Assembly (NCBI GenBank): GCA_964528565.1
Contig: CAZGSP010000056.1
Location: 1-11,038, forward strand
From: UBA10133 sp964528565
GTDB lineage: Bacteria; Patescibacteriota; Microgenomatia; UBA1400; MFAQ01
Direction: 5' to 3'
DNA: 11,038 bases
Shown here: in pieces, positions 1-5,664 of the stretch
Layout of the letters: each line of letters opens with the position of its first letter
How positions within the stretch are numbered: the first letter of the stretch is position 1
Position numbers and translations under genes: made by a program
The notes under the pieces: generated by a model
What the model saw: the letters and a program-made list of their open reading frames with translations, nothing else
Database searches by the model: none
Told to the model about the DNA's origin: nothing

Positions 1-11
1 GGGTGTTAATT

Positions 12-45
12 AAAAAAAAAAACCACCGCCCCCGAGAGGGGGCGG
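12..45 (-). terminator. Intrinsic terminator of the Cys-repeat membrane protein gene
   Basis: Read on the minus strand, an 8-bp GC-only stem (arms 38-45 and 26-33) closes a four-base loop (34-37). A TGGT spacer and an 11-base T run (22 to 12) follow. It lies 17 bases beyond the TAG stop at 63-65, as expected for a Rho-independent terminator of that gene. The T run lies only on the minus-strand side, so it should act in one direction. Confidence 0.93.
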
Positions 46-62
46 ATATGAAAGAGAGGAAA

Positions 63-1439
63 CTATCGGAGATTGAAGACGGAACCAGAACGATTGACAT
101 CGGCTTCGTGAAGCTGGCCGATGAAAAAGGTCAGGTAGACAGGAAGGTCATAGCAGTTTTCGAACGGCTGGACCTTACTATCGGAGGACTGCGGTGAGAA
201 GGTAACGCAGTACTGGCCACCGTCCTCGATCCGTCGCTGATTGCTTAGCGGTTGAATGGGATCGTAGTAGACGTCCAAGCCGGTACCGGAAGTTGGGTAG
301 ACCATGATGCTGACCCAACGCTCGATATCGTACCAGTACCAGGTGTCGATAATGTCTTCCTGGTGCGTGTCCTCTACCTGTACATCTTTCGTGCAGGAGT
401 ATGGCTGACTTTGCGTCTCCGTACACGAGTAGGTGTACGATTCGCTTTCCGTGCACGAGTATGTGTAATCTTCATAACTTCCACACTCGTAGGACTCAGA
501 GCCGCCGTTTCCGTCATCCTGATAGCAGGTATCAGAAACGTAGTGAGATCCGGTGCAGGTGCTTGGGACGTCGTGATAACCGGTACATGTGGTCTGAACC
601 TCGACATCTTTGTAGCACGTGTCAGGCACGGTTTCAGTGTGCCAACCGTCATGGACCGTTCGTTCGCCACTTTTGCGTTGTTCTTGGGCGGTTTCCCGTC
701 CGGCAGAGTGGACTCCGAGGATCTCACCGGGAACGGACCAACCCTCTTCGTGGACGGTCCGATACTCTTCGATATGAACGGACTGAGTCCAGTTCATATC
801 GGTGACCACGAGAGTCTCTACGTGGGTCTTGAAGAAGAAGCTGTAGATCCAGAGGCTAAGGAAGCAGAGGAAAGCGATTGCCAGCACCCCGCCACCGATT
901 TTGAAACCGTTTTTCAGGTTCTCGTTGGTCTCAAAGCCGTAATCGTGACTATCGTACTTATTTGAGGCCGGTTCGGAGATGATAGCGGAGGAGTATAGCT
1001 GTTCGCGTTTGATCGGAGGATCTGACCGGCTAATCTGAGGATTGTAGGGATCATCCTCAGGGACAAAGGGTTCGGGTGTAACATGATCTGCCGTTTTCTC
1101 AACCTCTTCTGCCTGGGTCGTGCTAAAGACGAGACCGTTCTTGCGGTAGGCTTTGCGCACGGGTTGGACGGCAGAGTTGGTGGTGCGGGAATCGCCGCAC
1201 TTCCAACACTTTTTGTCTGCTTTGAGATTCCCCGACTGGCAGCTTTCGCAATACCAGTTCGGATCGGGCTTCCCCATCAAGAGGATTTCTTTGGGTGTCG
1301 CCTCGTGGGGAGGGTCGCTGTGATAGAACACTACGTTCTTTGAACGTGGGTGTCCGCAACCCGGGCATTCCCGGACGTAGCCGGGGATTTTTTTGTTACT
1401 GTCATAGGGACAGTCCCAATACATAACGATTTTTGCCAT
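63..1439 (-). CDS. Single-pass membrane protein with RanBP2-type zinc finger and external Cys decapeptide repeats
   Basis: Unknown function, 458 residues. The N-terminal part carries Cys pairs at C25/C28 and then W62-x-C64-x2-C67-x3-N71-x6-C78-x2-C81, an exact match to the RanBP2-type zinc-finger pattern. A low-complexity linker (about 90-175) leads to one membrane segment at about 182-203. K177 and K180 just before it suggest that the zinc fingers are cytoplasmic and residues 204-458 are outside. In the external part, Cys residues fall at 275, 285, 295, 305, 319, 329, 339 and 349, a ten-residue period broken once by a 14-residue step, with Tyr/Thr/Ser-rich filler. The tail (360-458) is rich in Trp and Tyr and looks beta-structured. 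No signal peptide or catalytic motif is seen. The start is fixed by AGGAGG (1446-1451) six bases before the ATG. It is a single-gene unit with its own promoter and terminator. A sensor linking the outside to a cytoplasmic zinc-binding partner is only a guess. Confidence 0.9.
   Translation of the reverse strand: MAKIVMYWDCPYDSNKKIPGYVRECPGCGHPRSKNVVFYHSDPPHEATPKEILLMGKPDPNWYCESCQSGNLKADKKCWKCGDSRTTNSAVQPVRKAYRKNGLVFSTTQAEEVEKTADHVTPEPFVPEDDPYNPQISRSDPPIKREQLYSSAIISEPASNKYDSHDYGFETNENLKNGFKIGGGVLAIAFLCFLSLWIYSFFFKTHVETLVVTDMNWTQSVHIEEYRTVHEEGWSVPGEILGVHSAGRETAQEQRKSGERTVHDGWHTETVPDTCYKDVEVQTTCTGYHDVPSTCTGSHYVSDTCYQDDGNGGSESYECGSYEDYTYSCTESESYTYSCTETQSQPYSCTKDVQVEDTHQEDIIDTWYWYDIERWVSIMVYPTSGTGLDVYYDPIQPLSNQRRIEDGGQYCVTFSPQSSDSKVQPFENCYDLPVYLTFFIGQLHEADVNRSGSVFNLR
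369..620 (-). repeat. 30-bp-period coding repeats (Cys decapeptides)
   Basis: These are eight tandem units within the membrane protein gene, each encoding x-Cys plus eight residues (protein residues 274-357). On the plus strand, related 10-mers such as GTGCAGGAGT, GTACACGAGT and GTGCACGAGT begin at 391, 421 and 451, with CCACACTCGT at 481. A 42-bp step follows, and then a second 30-bp-phased set around 523-620. Similarity at DNA level within each half points to growth by tandem duplication, with a 12-bp (four-codon) extension in the middle unit. Confidence 0.85.
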
Positions 1440-1467
1440 TTCAGGCCTCCTGGTGATGTCAATGAAC

Positions 1468-1495
1468 GTGGGTGATAACTAATCGAAGTGGGTGA
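1468..1495. promoter_or_regulatory. Direct repeats GTGGGTGA, possible operator
   Basis: Two identical 8-mers GTGGGTGA lie at 1468-1475 and 1488-1495 (plus strand), 20 bp start to start, or about two helical turns. They begin right beside the -10 box of the minus-strand promoter and cover its predicted start site and early leader. Same-face spacing next to a consensus promoter suggests a repressor site, or an RNA-level signal in the leader (CACCCAC twice). No regulator is identified. Confidence 0.4.
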
Positions 1496-1524
1496 ATTAT
1501 ATCATGAATGGGCTCAAATGTCAA
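1496..1524 (-). promoter_or_regulatory. Perfect-consensus sigma70-type promoter
   Basis: On the minus strand TTGACA (1524-1519) is followed by a 17-bp spacer and TATAAT (1501-1496). The triplet TGA just before the -10 box also makes it an extended -10. Both hexamers match the consensus completely. The predicted start is near 1489, giving a leader of about 50 bases that holds the AGGAGG ribosome site. Confidence 0.9.
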
Positions 1525-1557
1525 GCTATAGGGTATGTTTGTGGCGGTTTGGTGAGG

Positions 1558-1563
1558 TATACT
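1558..1563 (+). promoter_or_regulatory. Putative -10 box for leaderless folD
   Basis: TATACT ends seven bases before the folD ATG at 1571, so transcription would begin at or next to the start codon. No Shine-Dalgarno lies at working distance, and no good -35 is seen 17 bp upstream. The same geometry recurs at four other genes here, which is the main support. A single hexamer could be chance. Confidence 0.5.
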
Positions 1564-1570
1564 CAGTTTA

Positions 1571-2326
1571 ATGGCAAAAGTAGTCTTTGACGGAAAGAAG
1601 GAGGCGGAAAGGATGGCTCTATTTTTAGAGGAAAGTGAGCGTGTTTTGGGTAAAAGCCTGGTGATCTTGCAGTGCGACGGGAGAAGCGAAGAGAGCGTTT
1701 ATGTCCGTCTGAAGCGGAAAATGGGGGAAAGGTTGGGGGCAGTCGTGACGGTTCAATTTGCCGGAAGTAAGGAAAGGCTTAAGGAGATGCTGGAAGAGCT
1801 TAATGCCGATGAAACGGTTGATGGAATCTTGGTCCAGTTACCCGTAATTGGGGCAGATAGGGAGGAACTTGATCAAATTTTGTCCTCAATTAATCCAAGT
1901 AAAGATATAGACGGATTAAACCCGAAAAGTAGGTTCATTCCGGCGGTGGTAAAGGCTGTCGAGAGGCTGGTGGAAATTTTCAAAATATCGGAGGATGACC
2001 GGGTGGCGGTAGTCGGGGCAAATGGCATTATCGGATCAAGGTTGGTCCAGAGATTAAGAAGTCTAAATATCGTAGCGGTCGGCCTGGATAAGGGAGACCC
2101 TTTGGTCAAACTTAAAGATTTTGATTTGATAATCAGTACGACAGGGGTAGAAGGATTGATCGGGGAAGATGTTGTCACGGAAGGGTTTACAGGTATCGAT
2201 CTGGGTTACCCCATGGCCGAATTTTCGGCTGAAGCGGTCGCAAAAGCATCTTTGATCACTCCGGTTCCCGGTGGAGTTGGTCCGATGACGATCGTGGCTT
2301 TGTATGAGAACTTGGCGGATGCATAA
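1571..2326 (+). CDS. folD: FolD: methylenetetrahydrofolate dehydrogenase/cyclohydrolase, short form
   Basis: This family interconverts 5,10-methylene-, methenyl- and 10-formyl-tetrahydrofolate with NAD(P), supplying one-carbon units in the cytoplasm. The protein has 251 residues against about 280-300 usually. Visible family motifs are YVRLK (Y44, K48, the catalytic Tyr/Lys pair), GILVQLP (85-91, with Q89), KDIDG (111-115), the Rossmann glycine stretch VVGANGIIG (147-155) and the signature TPVPGGVGPMT (230-240). Two sites differ from typical FolD. The usual (C/A)TPxG stretch reads PAVVKAV (124-130), and the GRSxxVGxP loop has lost its Arg-Ser and Pro, so cofactor preference may differ. The dinucleotide region is compact. 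It faces no co-directional neighbour upstream and probably has its own promoter with a leaderless start. The identity is firm; full bifunctional activity is likely but not certain. Confidence 0.93.
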   Translation: MAKVVFDGKKEAERMALFLEESERVLGKSLVILQCDGRSEESVYVRLKRKMGERLGAVVTVQFAGSKERLKEMLEELNADETVDGILVQLPVIGADREELDQILSSINPSKDIDGLNPKSRFIPAVVKAVERLVEIFKISEDDRVAVVGANGIIGSRLVQRLRSLNIVAVGLDKGDPLVKLKDFDLIISTTGVEGLIGEDVVTEGFTGIDLGYPMAEFSAEAVAKASLITPVPGGVGPMTIVALYENLADA

Positions 2327-2351
2327 AAACCCCCCGATGGCAAATCGAGGG
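2325..2351 (-). terminator. Terminator of the minus-strand 2379 gene, overlapping the folD stop
   Basis: On the minus strand the arms 2351-2344 and 2338-2331 pair over eight positions, including one T-G wobble. They enclose a five-base loop, and a short G extension and five T's (2329-2325) follow. On the plus strand the wobble becomes an A-C mismatch and no T run follows, so it serves the minus strand. It overlaps the folD TAA stop (2324-2326). Confidence 0.8.
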
Positions 2352-2378
2352 ATAGGTGATGGTGATCAGTATATTGGA

Positions 2379-2798
2379 TCAGGATAGGATAGTGGCCGGT
2401 ATTTTGAAGTGTTGTACGTAGATGGTCACGCTTATGTCTTTGGGGAGAAGTCTGCAGGCAAGCCCTTCAGCTAAGGTTCGGCCGGCGGCTCCATAGCTTG
2501 TTATGCTGACACTGTATGGTTTTTTGTCGTCAACGTTCAATTCCATAAAGGCCAGCACGAATGATTTTGGTAGTTTGCCCACGGGAATATGAAATAATTT
2601 GGTGCGTGGCCGGTTGTCCGGTTGTTTGGGTTCAATGATGGAAAAGCCCGAACGGTCGAGAAAGTCTTCCGGATCCTTATAGCTGGGGTCATAATTGCCC
2701 GAACTATCTCCCAGACGAAGAGAAGGGTCAATTTGTTTGATGGCGTCCAGAATCTTCGAATTGATCTCACGTCGGTCGATAATAATAAACCTTGCCAT
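2379..2798 (-). CDS. Hypothetical protein, 139 aa, divergent from rpsB
   Basis: I do not recognise this protein. It has 139 residues, no Cys zinc motif, no membrane segment and no signal peptide, so it is probably a soluble cytoplasmic protein. It opens with a hydrophobic strand and a basic turn (FIIIDRRE, 4-11) followed by a helix-like stretch. The middle (about 30-67) is charged and Pro-rich, and the last third alternates like beta strands (SVSITSYG, DISVTIYVQHF). The short AAAGGAG (2808-2814) lies nine bases before the ATG. It is a single-gene unit: a near-consensus promoter at 2840-2869 and a terminator at 2325-2351 bracket it. Its promoter faces the rpsB promoter, so the two may be linked in regulation. 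No function is proposed. Confidence 0.8.
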   Translation of the reverse strand: MARFIIIDRREINSKILDAIKQIDPSLRLGDSSGNYDPSYKDPEDFLDRSGFSIIEPKQPDNRPRTKLFHIPVGKLPKSFVLAFMELNVDDKKPYSVSITSYGAAGRTLAEGLACRLLPKDISVTIYVQHFKIPATILS

Positions 2799-2839
2799 AA
2801 TATTTTTCTCCTTTGAAAGTGAAGGTGCCGTTCGTGGGG

Positions 2840-2869
2840 ATTATAAGGCTTTTGGATAAGAAGAGTCAA
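2840..2869 (-). promoter_or_regulatory. Promoter of the 2379 gene
   Basis: On the minus strand TTGACT (2869-2864), an 18-bp spacer and TATAAT (2845-2840) match the sigma70 consensus in eleven of twelve positions. The predicted start lies about 35 bases before the ATG, and AAAGGAG falls within the leader. The -35 is only 8 bp from the rpsB -10 box. Confidence 0.85.
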
Positions 2870-2874
2870 TTTTG

Positions 2875-2883
2875 TGGTAGAAT
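2875..2883 (+). promoter_or_regulatory. Extended -10 promoter of rpsB
   Basis: TGG then TAGAAT (2878-2883) forms an extended -10 element. A clear -35 is absent; TTGGAT at 2852-2857 would need a 20-bp spacer. The predicted start near 2890 gives a leader of about 60 bases. The surrounding string TTTTGTGGTAGAATAGG is almost the same as the one before the 10089 gene. It overlaps the opposing promoter of the 2379 gene. Confidence 0.65.
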
Positions 2884-2950
2884 AGGCAAGTTCAATTTAT
2901 TAATAGTTTGTCCCGGCGCGAATCTCTGAAAGTGTCGAGGATTAAAAGAG

Positions 2951-3925
2951 ATGAAAATTATGGCTACAAAAGCCGCAGAAAAAATAGTCGTGACCACGAC
3001 CAAAAAAGAGGTCAAAAAGGTAGTAAAGAAGCTGGCTCCTGTGAAGAAGCCGGTGGTCGTAAAAGAACCCAAGACAGCCGAAGTCAAAGTAGAGAAGAAG
3101 GCTGTAGAGAAGAAAACTCCCGTCAAGAAAGTCTTAAAGAAGCCTGAAGAGGCCGAGGTCGTCGTTGCAAAAGAAGTTAAGGCCGAGAAACCGAAGAAGG
3201 TAGCGGCAAACGCCGAGACATCGATCGAGGAGCTTTTTGAGGCCGGTGCTCACTTTGGACACGTCGTGAAGAAGTGGAATCCCAAAATGAATAAATTCCT
3301 TTGGGGTGAGAAGAATGGGATTCACATCTTTGATCTGGAAAAAACAATGGCCGGTGTTACCGAGTCCACGAAAGCCTTGACCGACCTTGCCGCCGCAGGC
3401 AAGAGGATCGTCCTGGTAGGTACCAAGAGACAAGTGCGGCAGATGATCGAAGAGGAGGGCAAGAGACTCGGAGTACCCTACATTTCTCAGCGCTGGATGG
3501 GAGGGCTCATCACCAACTGGAAGCAACTCAAACTGACCCTGGATAGATTGAACTCTTTGAAACAGAGGAGAGAAGCCGGTCAGCTCAAGAAATATACCAA
3601 AAAGGAACAGCTGTTGTTCGATAAAGAGATCACCAAACTGGAGAGAATCGTTGGCGGTATTGCCACTCTTAAAGAAGCTCCCGAAGTGGTCGTGGTCTTC
3701 GATACCCACAAAGAAAAATTGGCCGTCAAAGAAGCATCAAACAGAGGTGTGACGGTAGTCGGTCTGGTGGACTCAAATGCCAATCCGGACCCGGTGGATT
3801 ACTTGATACCTATGAACGATGACTCCGCCAAAGCTTTGGAAATTATGGTGAGAGTTCTTGGACAGGCGATAGAGAATGGCTTAAAACAAATTAAAGAAGT
3901 AAAAACTCAAAACGAGAAAAAGTAA
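2951..3925 (+). CDS. rpsB: 30S ribosomal protein S2 with long Lys-rich N-terminal tail
   Basis: S2 binds late on the 30S subunit near S1/S8 and is needed for translation initiation. The core begins near residue 91 (SIEELFEAGAHFGH), and all strong S2 motifs are present: WNPKM (109-113), NGIHIFDLEKT, GTKRQ, QRWMGGLITNW and VFDTHKE. Ahead of it lie about 90 extra residues made almost only of Lys, Val, Ala, Glu, Pro and Thr (27 Lys, no Asp, no aromatic residue), resembling a disordered histone-H1-like tail. Bacterial S2 normally starts only a few residues before the core. The ATG at 2951 has GAGG ten bases upstream; the in-frame ATG at 2960 (MATKAAE) is an alternative that keeps the tail. The leader is about 60 bases, so S2 autoregulation there is possible but not shown. 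tsf follows after 15 bases, as in most bacteria. Confidence 0.97.
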   Translation: MKIMATKAAEKIVVTTTKKEVKKVVKKLAPVKKPVVVKEPKTAEVKVEKKAVEKKTPVKKVLKKPEEAEVVVAKEVKAEKPKKVAANAETSIEELFEAGAHFGHVVKKWNPKMNKFLWGEKNGIHIFDLEKTMAGVTESTKALTDLAAAGKRIVLVGTKRQVRQMIEEEGKRLGVPYISQRWMGGLITNWKQLKLTLDRLNSLKQRREAGQLKKYTKKEQLLFDKEITKLERIVGGIATLKEAPEVVVVFDTHKEKLAVKEASNRGVTVVGLVDSNANPDPVDYLIPMNDDSAKALEIMVRVLGQAIENGLKQIKEVKTQNEKK

Positions 3926-3940
3926 TAATTAAGAAAAACT

Positions 3941-4393
3941 ATGATGGATAAAATTAAGGAACTAAGAGAAAAGACCGGTGCGGGAGTCATGGATGCCAAA
4001 AAGGCCCTTGAGGAAACCGGTGGGGATATGGACAAAGCCGTTGAGATAATCCGGGCCAAAGGTCTGGCTAAGGCAGAAGGCAAGTCGGCCAGAGAGGTCA
4101 GAAGTGGCCGTGTTTATTGCTACACCCATCTGGGTGGCTCCGCCGCCGCGATGGTAGAAGTGGCCTGCGAAACAGATTTTGTGGCCAAGACTCCCGAGTT
4201 CGAAACTCTATGTAAAGAAATTGCCATGCAGGTGGTGTCCATGGAACCCACAAATGTCGAAGAGCTGTTGAAACAGGAATACATCCGGGATGGCAGTAAG
4301 ACCATCGAAGATCTGGTTAAGGAGCTTATCGCCAAGACAGGCGAGAATATCCGGGTCACCAGATTTGCCAGATTCAAGTTGGGAGAGGAGTAG
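3941..4393 (+). CDS. tsf: Elongation factor Ts, minimal form
   Basis: EF-Ts is the guanine-nucleotide exchange factor that releases GDP from EF-Tu. The N-terminal UBA-like three-helix module carries the family signature IKELREKTGAGVMDAKKAL (5-23). The EF-Tu-contacting motif TDFVAKTPEF is at 78-87. At 150 residues it is far shorter than the E. coli protein (about 280) and shorter than the compact Thermus form (about 200). It seems to keep one core subdomain and to lack the coiled-coil and C-terminal module. It lies 15 bases after rpsB with no Shine-Dalgarno and no -10 box close to the ATG, so it is probably expressed from the rpsB promoter. A second ATG directly follows the first (3944); either may be used. 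The next promoter starts within 40 bases of the stop. Confidence 0.96.
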   Translation: MMDKIKELREKTGAGVMDAKKALEETGGDMDKAVEIIRAKGLAKAEGKSAREVRSGRVYCYTHLGGSAAAMVEVACETDFVAKTPEFETLCKEIAMQVVSMEPTNVEELLKQEYIRDGSKTIEDLVKELIAKTGENIRVTRFARFKLGEE

Positions 4394-4429
4394 ACCATCG
4401 TTTCCGTGAGCCAAGAAGCTGTTTAAAGC

Positions 4430-4458
4430 TTGACTTATATAACCTATAGGAGTATAAT
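4430..4458 (+). promoter_or_regulatory. Strong promoter of the double zinc-ribbon gene
   Basis: TTGACT (4430-4435), a 17-bp spacer and TATAAT (4453-4458) match the sigma70 consensus in eleven of twelve positions. The predicted start is near 4465, giving a leader of about 44 bases. A short inverted repeat, AAGCT/AGCTT, overlaps the -35 from upstream (about 4416-4431) and could be an operator or a weak end for the tsf message. Confidence 0.85.
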
Positions 4459-4508
4459 TTCCGAGTAATTTGACATTCACAAAAAATCTGTTCTATGGAG
4501 GTGTAGGC

Positions 4509-5240
4509 ATGAAATGTCCCGATTGTGGCCGTGAAGGTCTGAAGGTATTGATGTACGATGGCAAGGTATACTGCCCTACATGTAAGTTCGAGAAGGGAAT
4601 CTCCGATTATTTTCTGCTTTTACCACCCGATCCGAAGGCTAAGAAATTCGTCTTCACGCCTCAACGAAGTTTTGGAGATGAGAATAATTATCTCATCCAG
4701 GTAGGCATTCATACCGTTGGAAAAGTAACCCTGTTTCCAAGTGGCCTCGAAGTGGGGGTGATCCTCGAGATTTCTGAGGGAGGTGTGGCCAAGCAGGTTG
4801 TCACCTTCCTCAGAGGAGTTTTTGGGGAGGGGATGAAGTTCAAAAGAGTCTCACTTCGCGACTGCCCTGAATGGGATCTGAAGTGCCCAGTCTGTGGGGA
4901 AAAATCCTTTAGGAAAGTCGAGGGCGAGGATGTTGTTCGGTGTGAGGGATGTAAATGCTTCGAGATGGAGGTGGGAAATTATTTGCTCAGCACCCTCGTA
5001 ACAGCAGGCTATATGGTCGACACAAAACGATTTGTTGATAGTTTCAAGATCTATGTGAAGCGGAGTAACTGGTTTTCAGTACCCATTGCCCAGTTTGAAC
5101 TGCGACGGCGTGGACGTATGGATATTACATTCACTCTCAGACCTGTCAACGGAAATCATCCCGTTGAGTTTGGAAAGGTGAAAACCTTTATCGACTCACT
5201 CGAGATCGGACCGAAAGTTGTGGTTCTAAATCCACAATAG
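4509..5240 (+). CDS. Unknown protein with two matched zinc ribbons
   Basis: I do not recognise the family. From the ATG at 4509 it has 243 residues; that start is chosen because GGAGGTG (4497-4503) lies five bases upstream, while upstream codons in frame have no ribosome site. Two zinc ribbons have the same spacing, CxxC-x15-CxxC: C3/C6/C22/C25 and C126/C129/C145/C148, with extra Cys at 119 and 150. Each ribbon is followed by about 90-100 residues that alternate like beta strands, so the protein may be an old internal duplication. There is no signal peptide, membrane segment or visible enzyme motif; it is probably cytoplasmic. It has its own promoter and terminator and sits between tsf and frr, where pyrH is found in most bacteria. 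It shows no resemblance to the UMP kinase fold motifs, so it is not a diverged PyrH. Nucleic-acid or protein binding would fit the ribbons but is a guess. Confidence 0.85.
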   Translation: MKCPDCGREGLKVLMYDGKVYCPTCKFEKGISDYFLLLPPDPKAKKFVFTPQRSFGDENNYLIQVGIHTVGKVTLFPSGLEVGVILEISEGGVAKQVVTFLRGVFGEGMKFKRVSLRDCPEWDLKCPVCGEKSFRKVEGEDVVRCEGCKCFEMEVGNYLLSTLVTAGYMVDTKRFVDSFKIYVKRSNWFSVPIAQFELRRRGRMDITFTLRPVNGNHPVEFGKVKTFIDSLEIGPKVVVLNPQ

Positions 5241-5249
5241 TGTTTCATT

Positions 5250-5282
5250 TCACCCTTTGGGAAACCGGAGGGTGATTTTTTT
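5250..5282 (+). terminator. Intrinsic terminator after the double zinc-ribbon gene
   Basis: TCACCCT (5250-5256) pairs with AGGGTGA (5269-5275). Inside, two T-G wobbles and two G-C pairs extend the stem to eleven pairs, capped by a GAAA tetraloop (5261-5264). Seven T's follow (5276-5282). It begins nine bases after the TAG stop. Confidence 0.93.
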
Positions 5283-5302
5283 GGCCAAAAATGGCCGGAG
5301 TG

Positions 5303-5311
5303 TGGTAAATT
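5303..5311 (+). promoter_or_regulatory. Extended -10 box for the leaderless 5319 gene
   Basis: TGG then TAAATT (5306-5311) ends seven bases before the ATG at 5319. It comes directly after the terminator at 5250-5282, so the downstream gene needs a promoter here. AGGGA lies one base before the ATG, too close to act as a Shine-Dalgarno. No clear -35 is seen. Confidence 0.55.
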
Positions 5312-5318
5312 TAGGGAT

Positions 5319-5654
5319 ATGCAGTTAACACCGGAACAGCAAGAGTTAAGCGATCAACAAGTTGCCAGGGTTAAGGAGAGAGCAGCAAACTCTCCTAAAC
5401 CAGTCGTAAAAGAGGAAGAGGTGGTGCCAGTTGAAGGTGATGGGAGATTACTATGGAACGGAAAGCCGGTTCAGTCTGGTGCTTTAGAGGGTTCTTTCCG
5501 AAATGATACAGCTCAAATTCCTTCAGGGGTACCGACCGAACTGACAAGAGGTCGCAGTCCAATTAGCCCGGAAAATGCAGCGGCGGATTTACAATACGAC
5601 CGTGACAAAGGAAAATGGTTTAGAGTCGTAGGCGGAAAAAAGGTTTACGAGTAG
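5319..5654 (+). CDS. Hypothetical small hydrophilic protein, 111 aa
   Basis: No family is recognised. The protein has 111 residues, no Cys, no membrane segment and no signal peptide. The N-terminal 30 residues are Gln/Glu-rich and helix-like (LTPEQQELSDQQVARVKERA). The middle is Pro/Gly/Ser-rich and probably disordered. The end (DRDKGKWFRVVGGKKVYE) is basic with aromatic residues and could form a small strand pair. It starts just after a terminator with its own extended -10 box and ends 18 bases before frr. The absence of a Shine-Dalgarno and the uninterrupted frame from an ATG matching the recurring leaderless geometry are the best signs that it is real. Its place next to frr suggests a translation-linked role, but nothing in the sequence shows it. 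Confidence 0.65.
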   Translation: MQLTPEQQELSDQQVARVKERAANSPKPVVKEEEVVPVEGDGRLLWNGKPVQSGALEGSFRNDTAQIPSGVPTELTRGRSPISPENAAADLQYDRDKGKWFRVVGGKKVYE

Positions 5655-5655
5655 G

Positions 5656-5664
5656 TGCTAGAAT
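5656..5664 (+). promoter_or_regulatory. Extended -10 box for leaderless frr
   Basis: TGC then TAGAAT (5659-5664) ends eight bases before the frr ATG. AGGTG at 5653-5657 is about 15 bases from the ATG, too far for normal ribosome binding. No -35 match is found at 16-18 bp. Confidence 0.55.

Noticed and set aside
369..620. CRISPR array, suggested by the regular 30-bp spacing
   Set aside because: The units are contiguous, diverged and in frame with a conserved Cys codon, with no constant repeat and unique spacers and no cas genes.
252..965. Long plus-strand open frame of 237 codons opposite the membrane protein gene
   Set aside because: It is antisense to a gene with a perfect promoter, AGGAGG, zinc motifs and a terminator. 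Its length follows from the repetitive codon pattern of the minus-strand repeats, and it has no ribosome site.
3134..3709. 191-codon minus-strand frame opposite rpsB
   Set aside because: It lies fully inside the well-conserved S2 gene, has no ribosome site and no recognisable domain; it is a shadow of S2 codon use.
4416..4431. Possible terminator of tsf (AAGCT/AGCTT)
   Set aside because: A five-pair stem without a T run; mentioned only as a possible operator overlapping the next promoter.
4470..4508. Longer N-terminus of the double zinc-ribbon protein
   Set aside because: The upstream codons lie at the predicted transcription start and have no ribosome site, while GGAGGTG stands at the right distance from the ATG at 4509.
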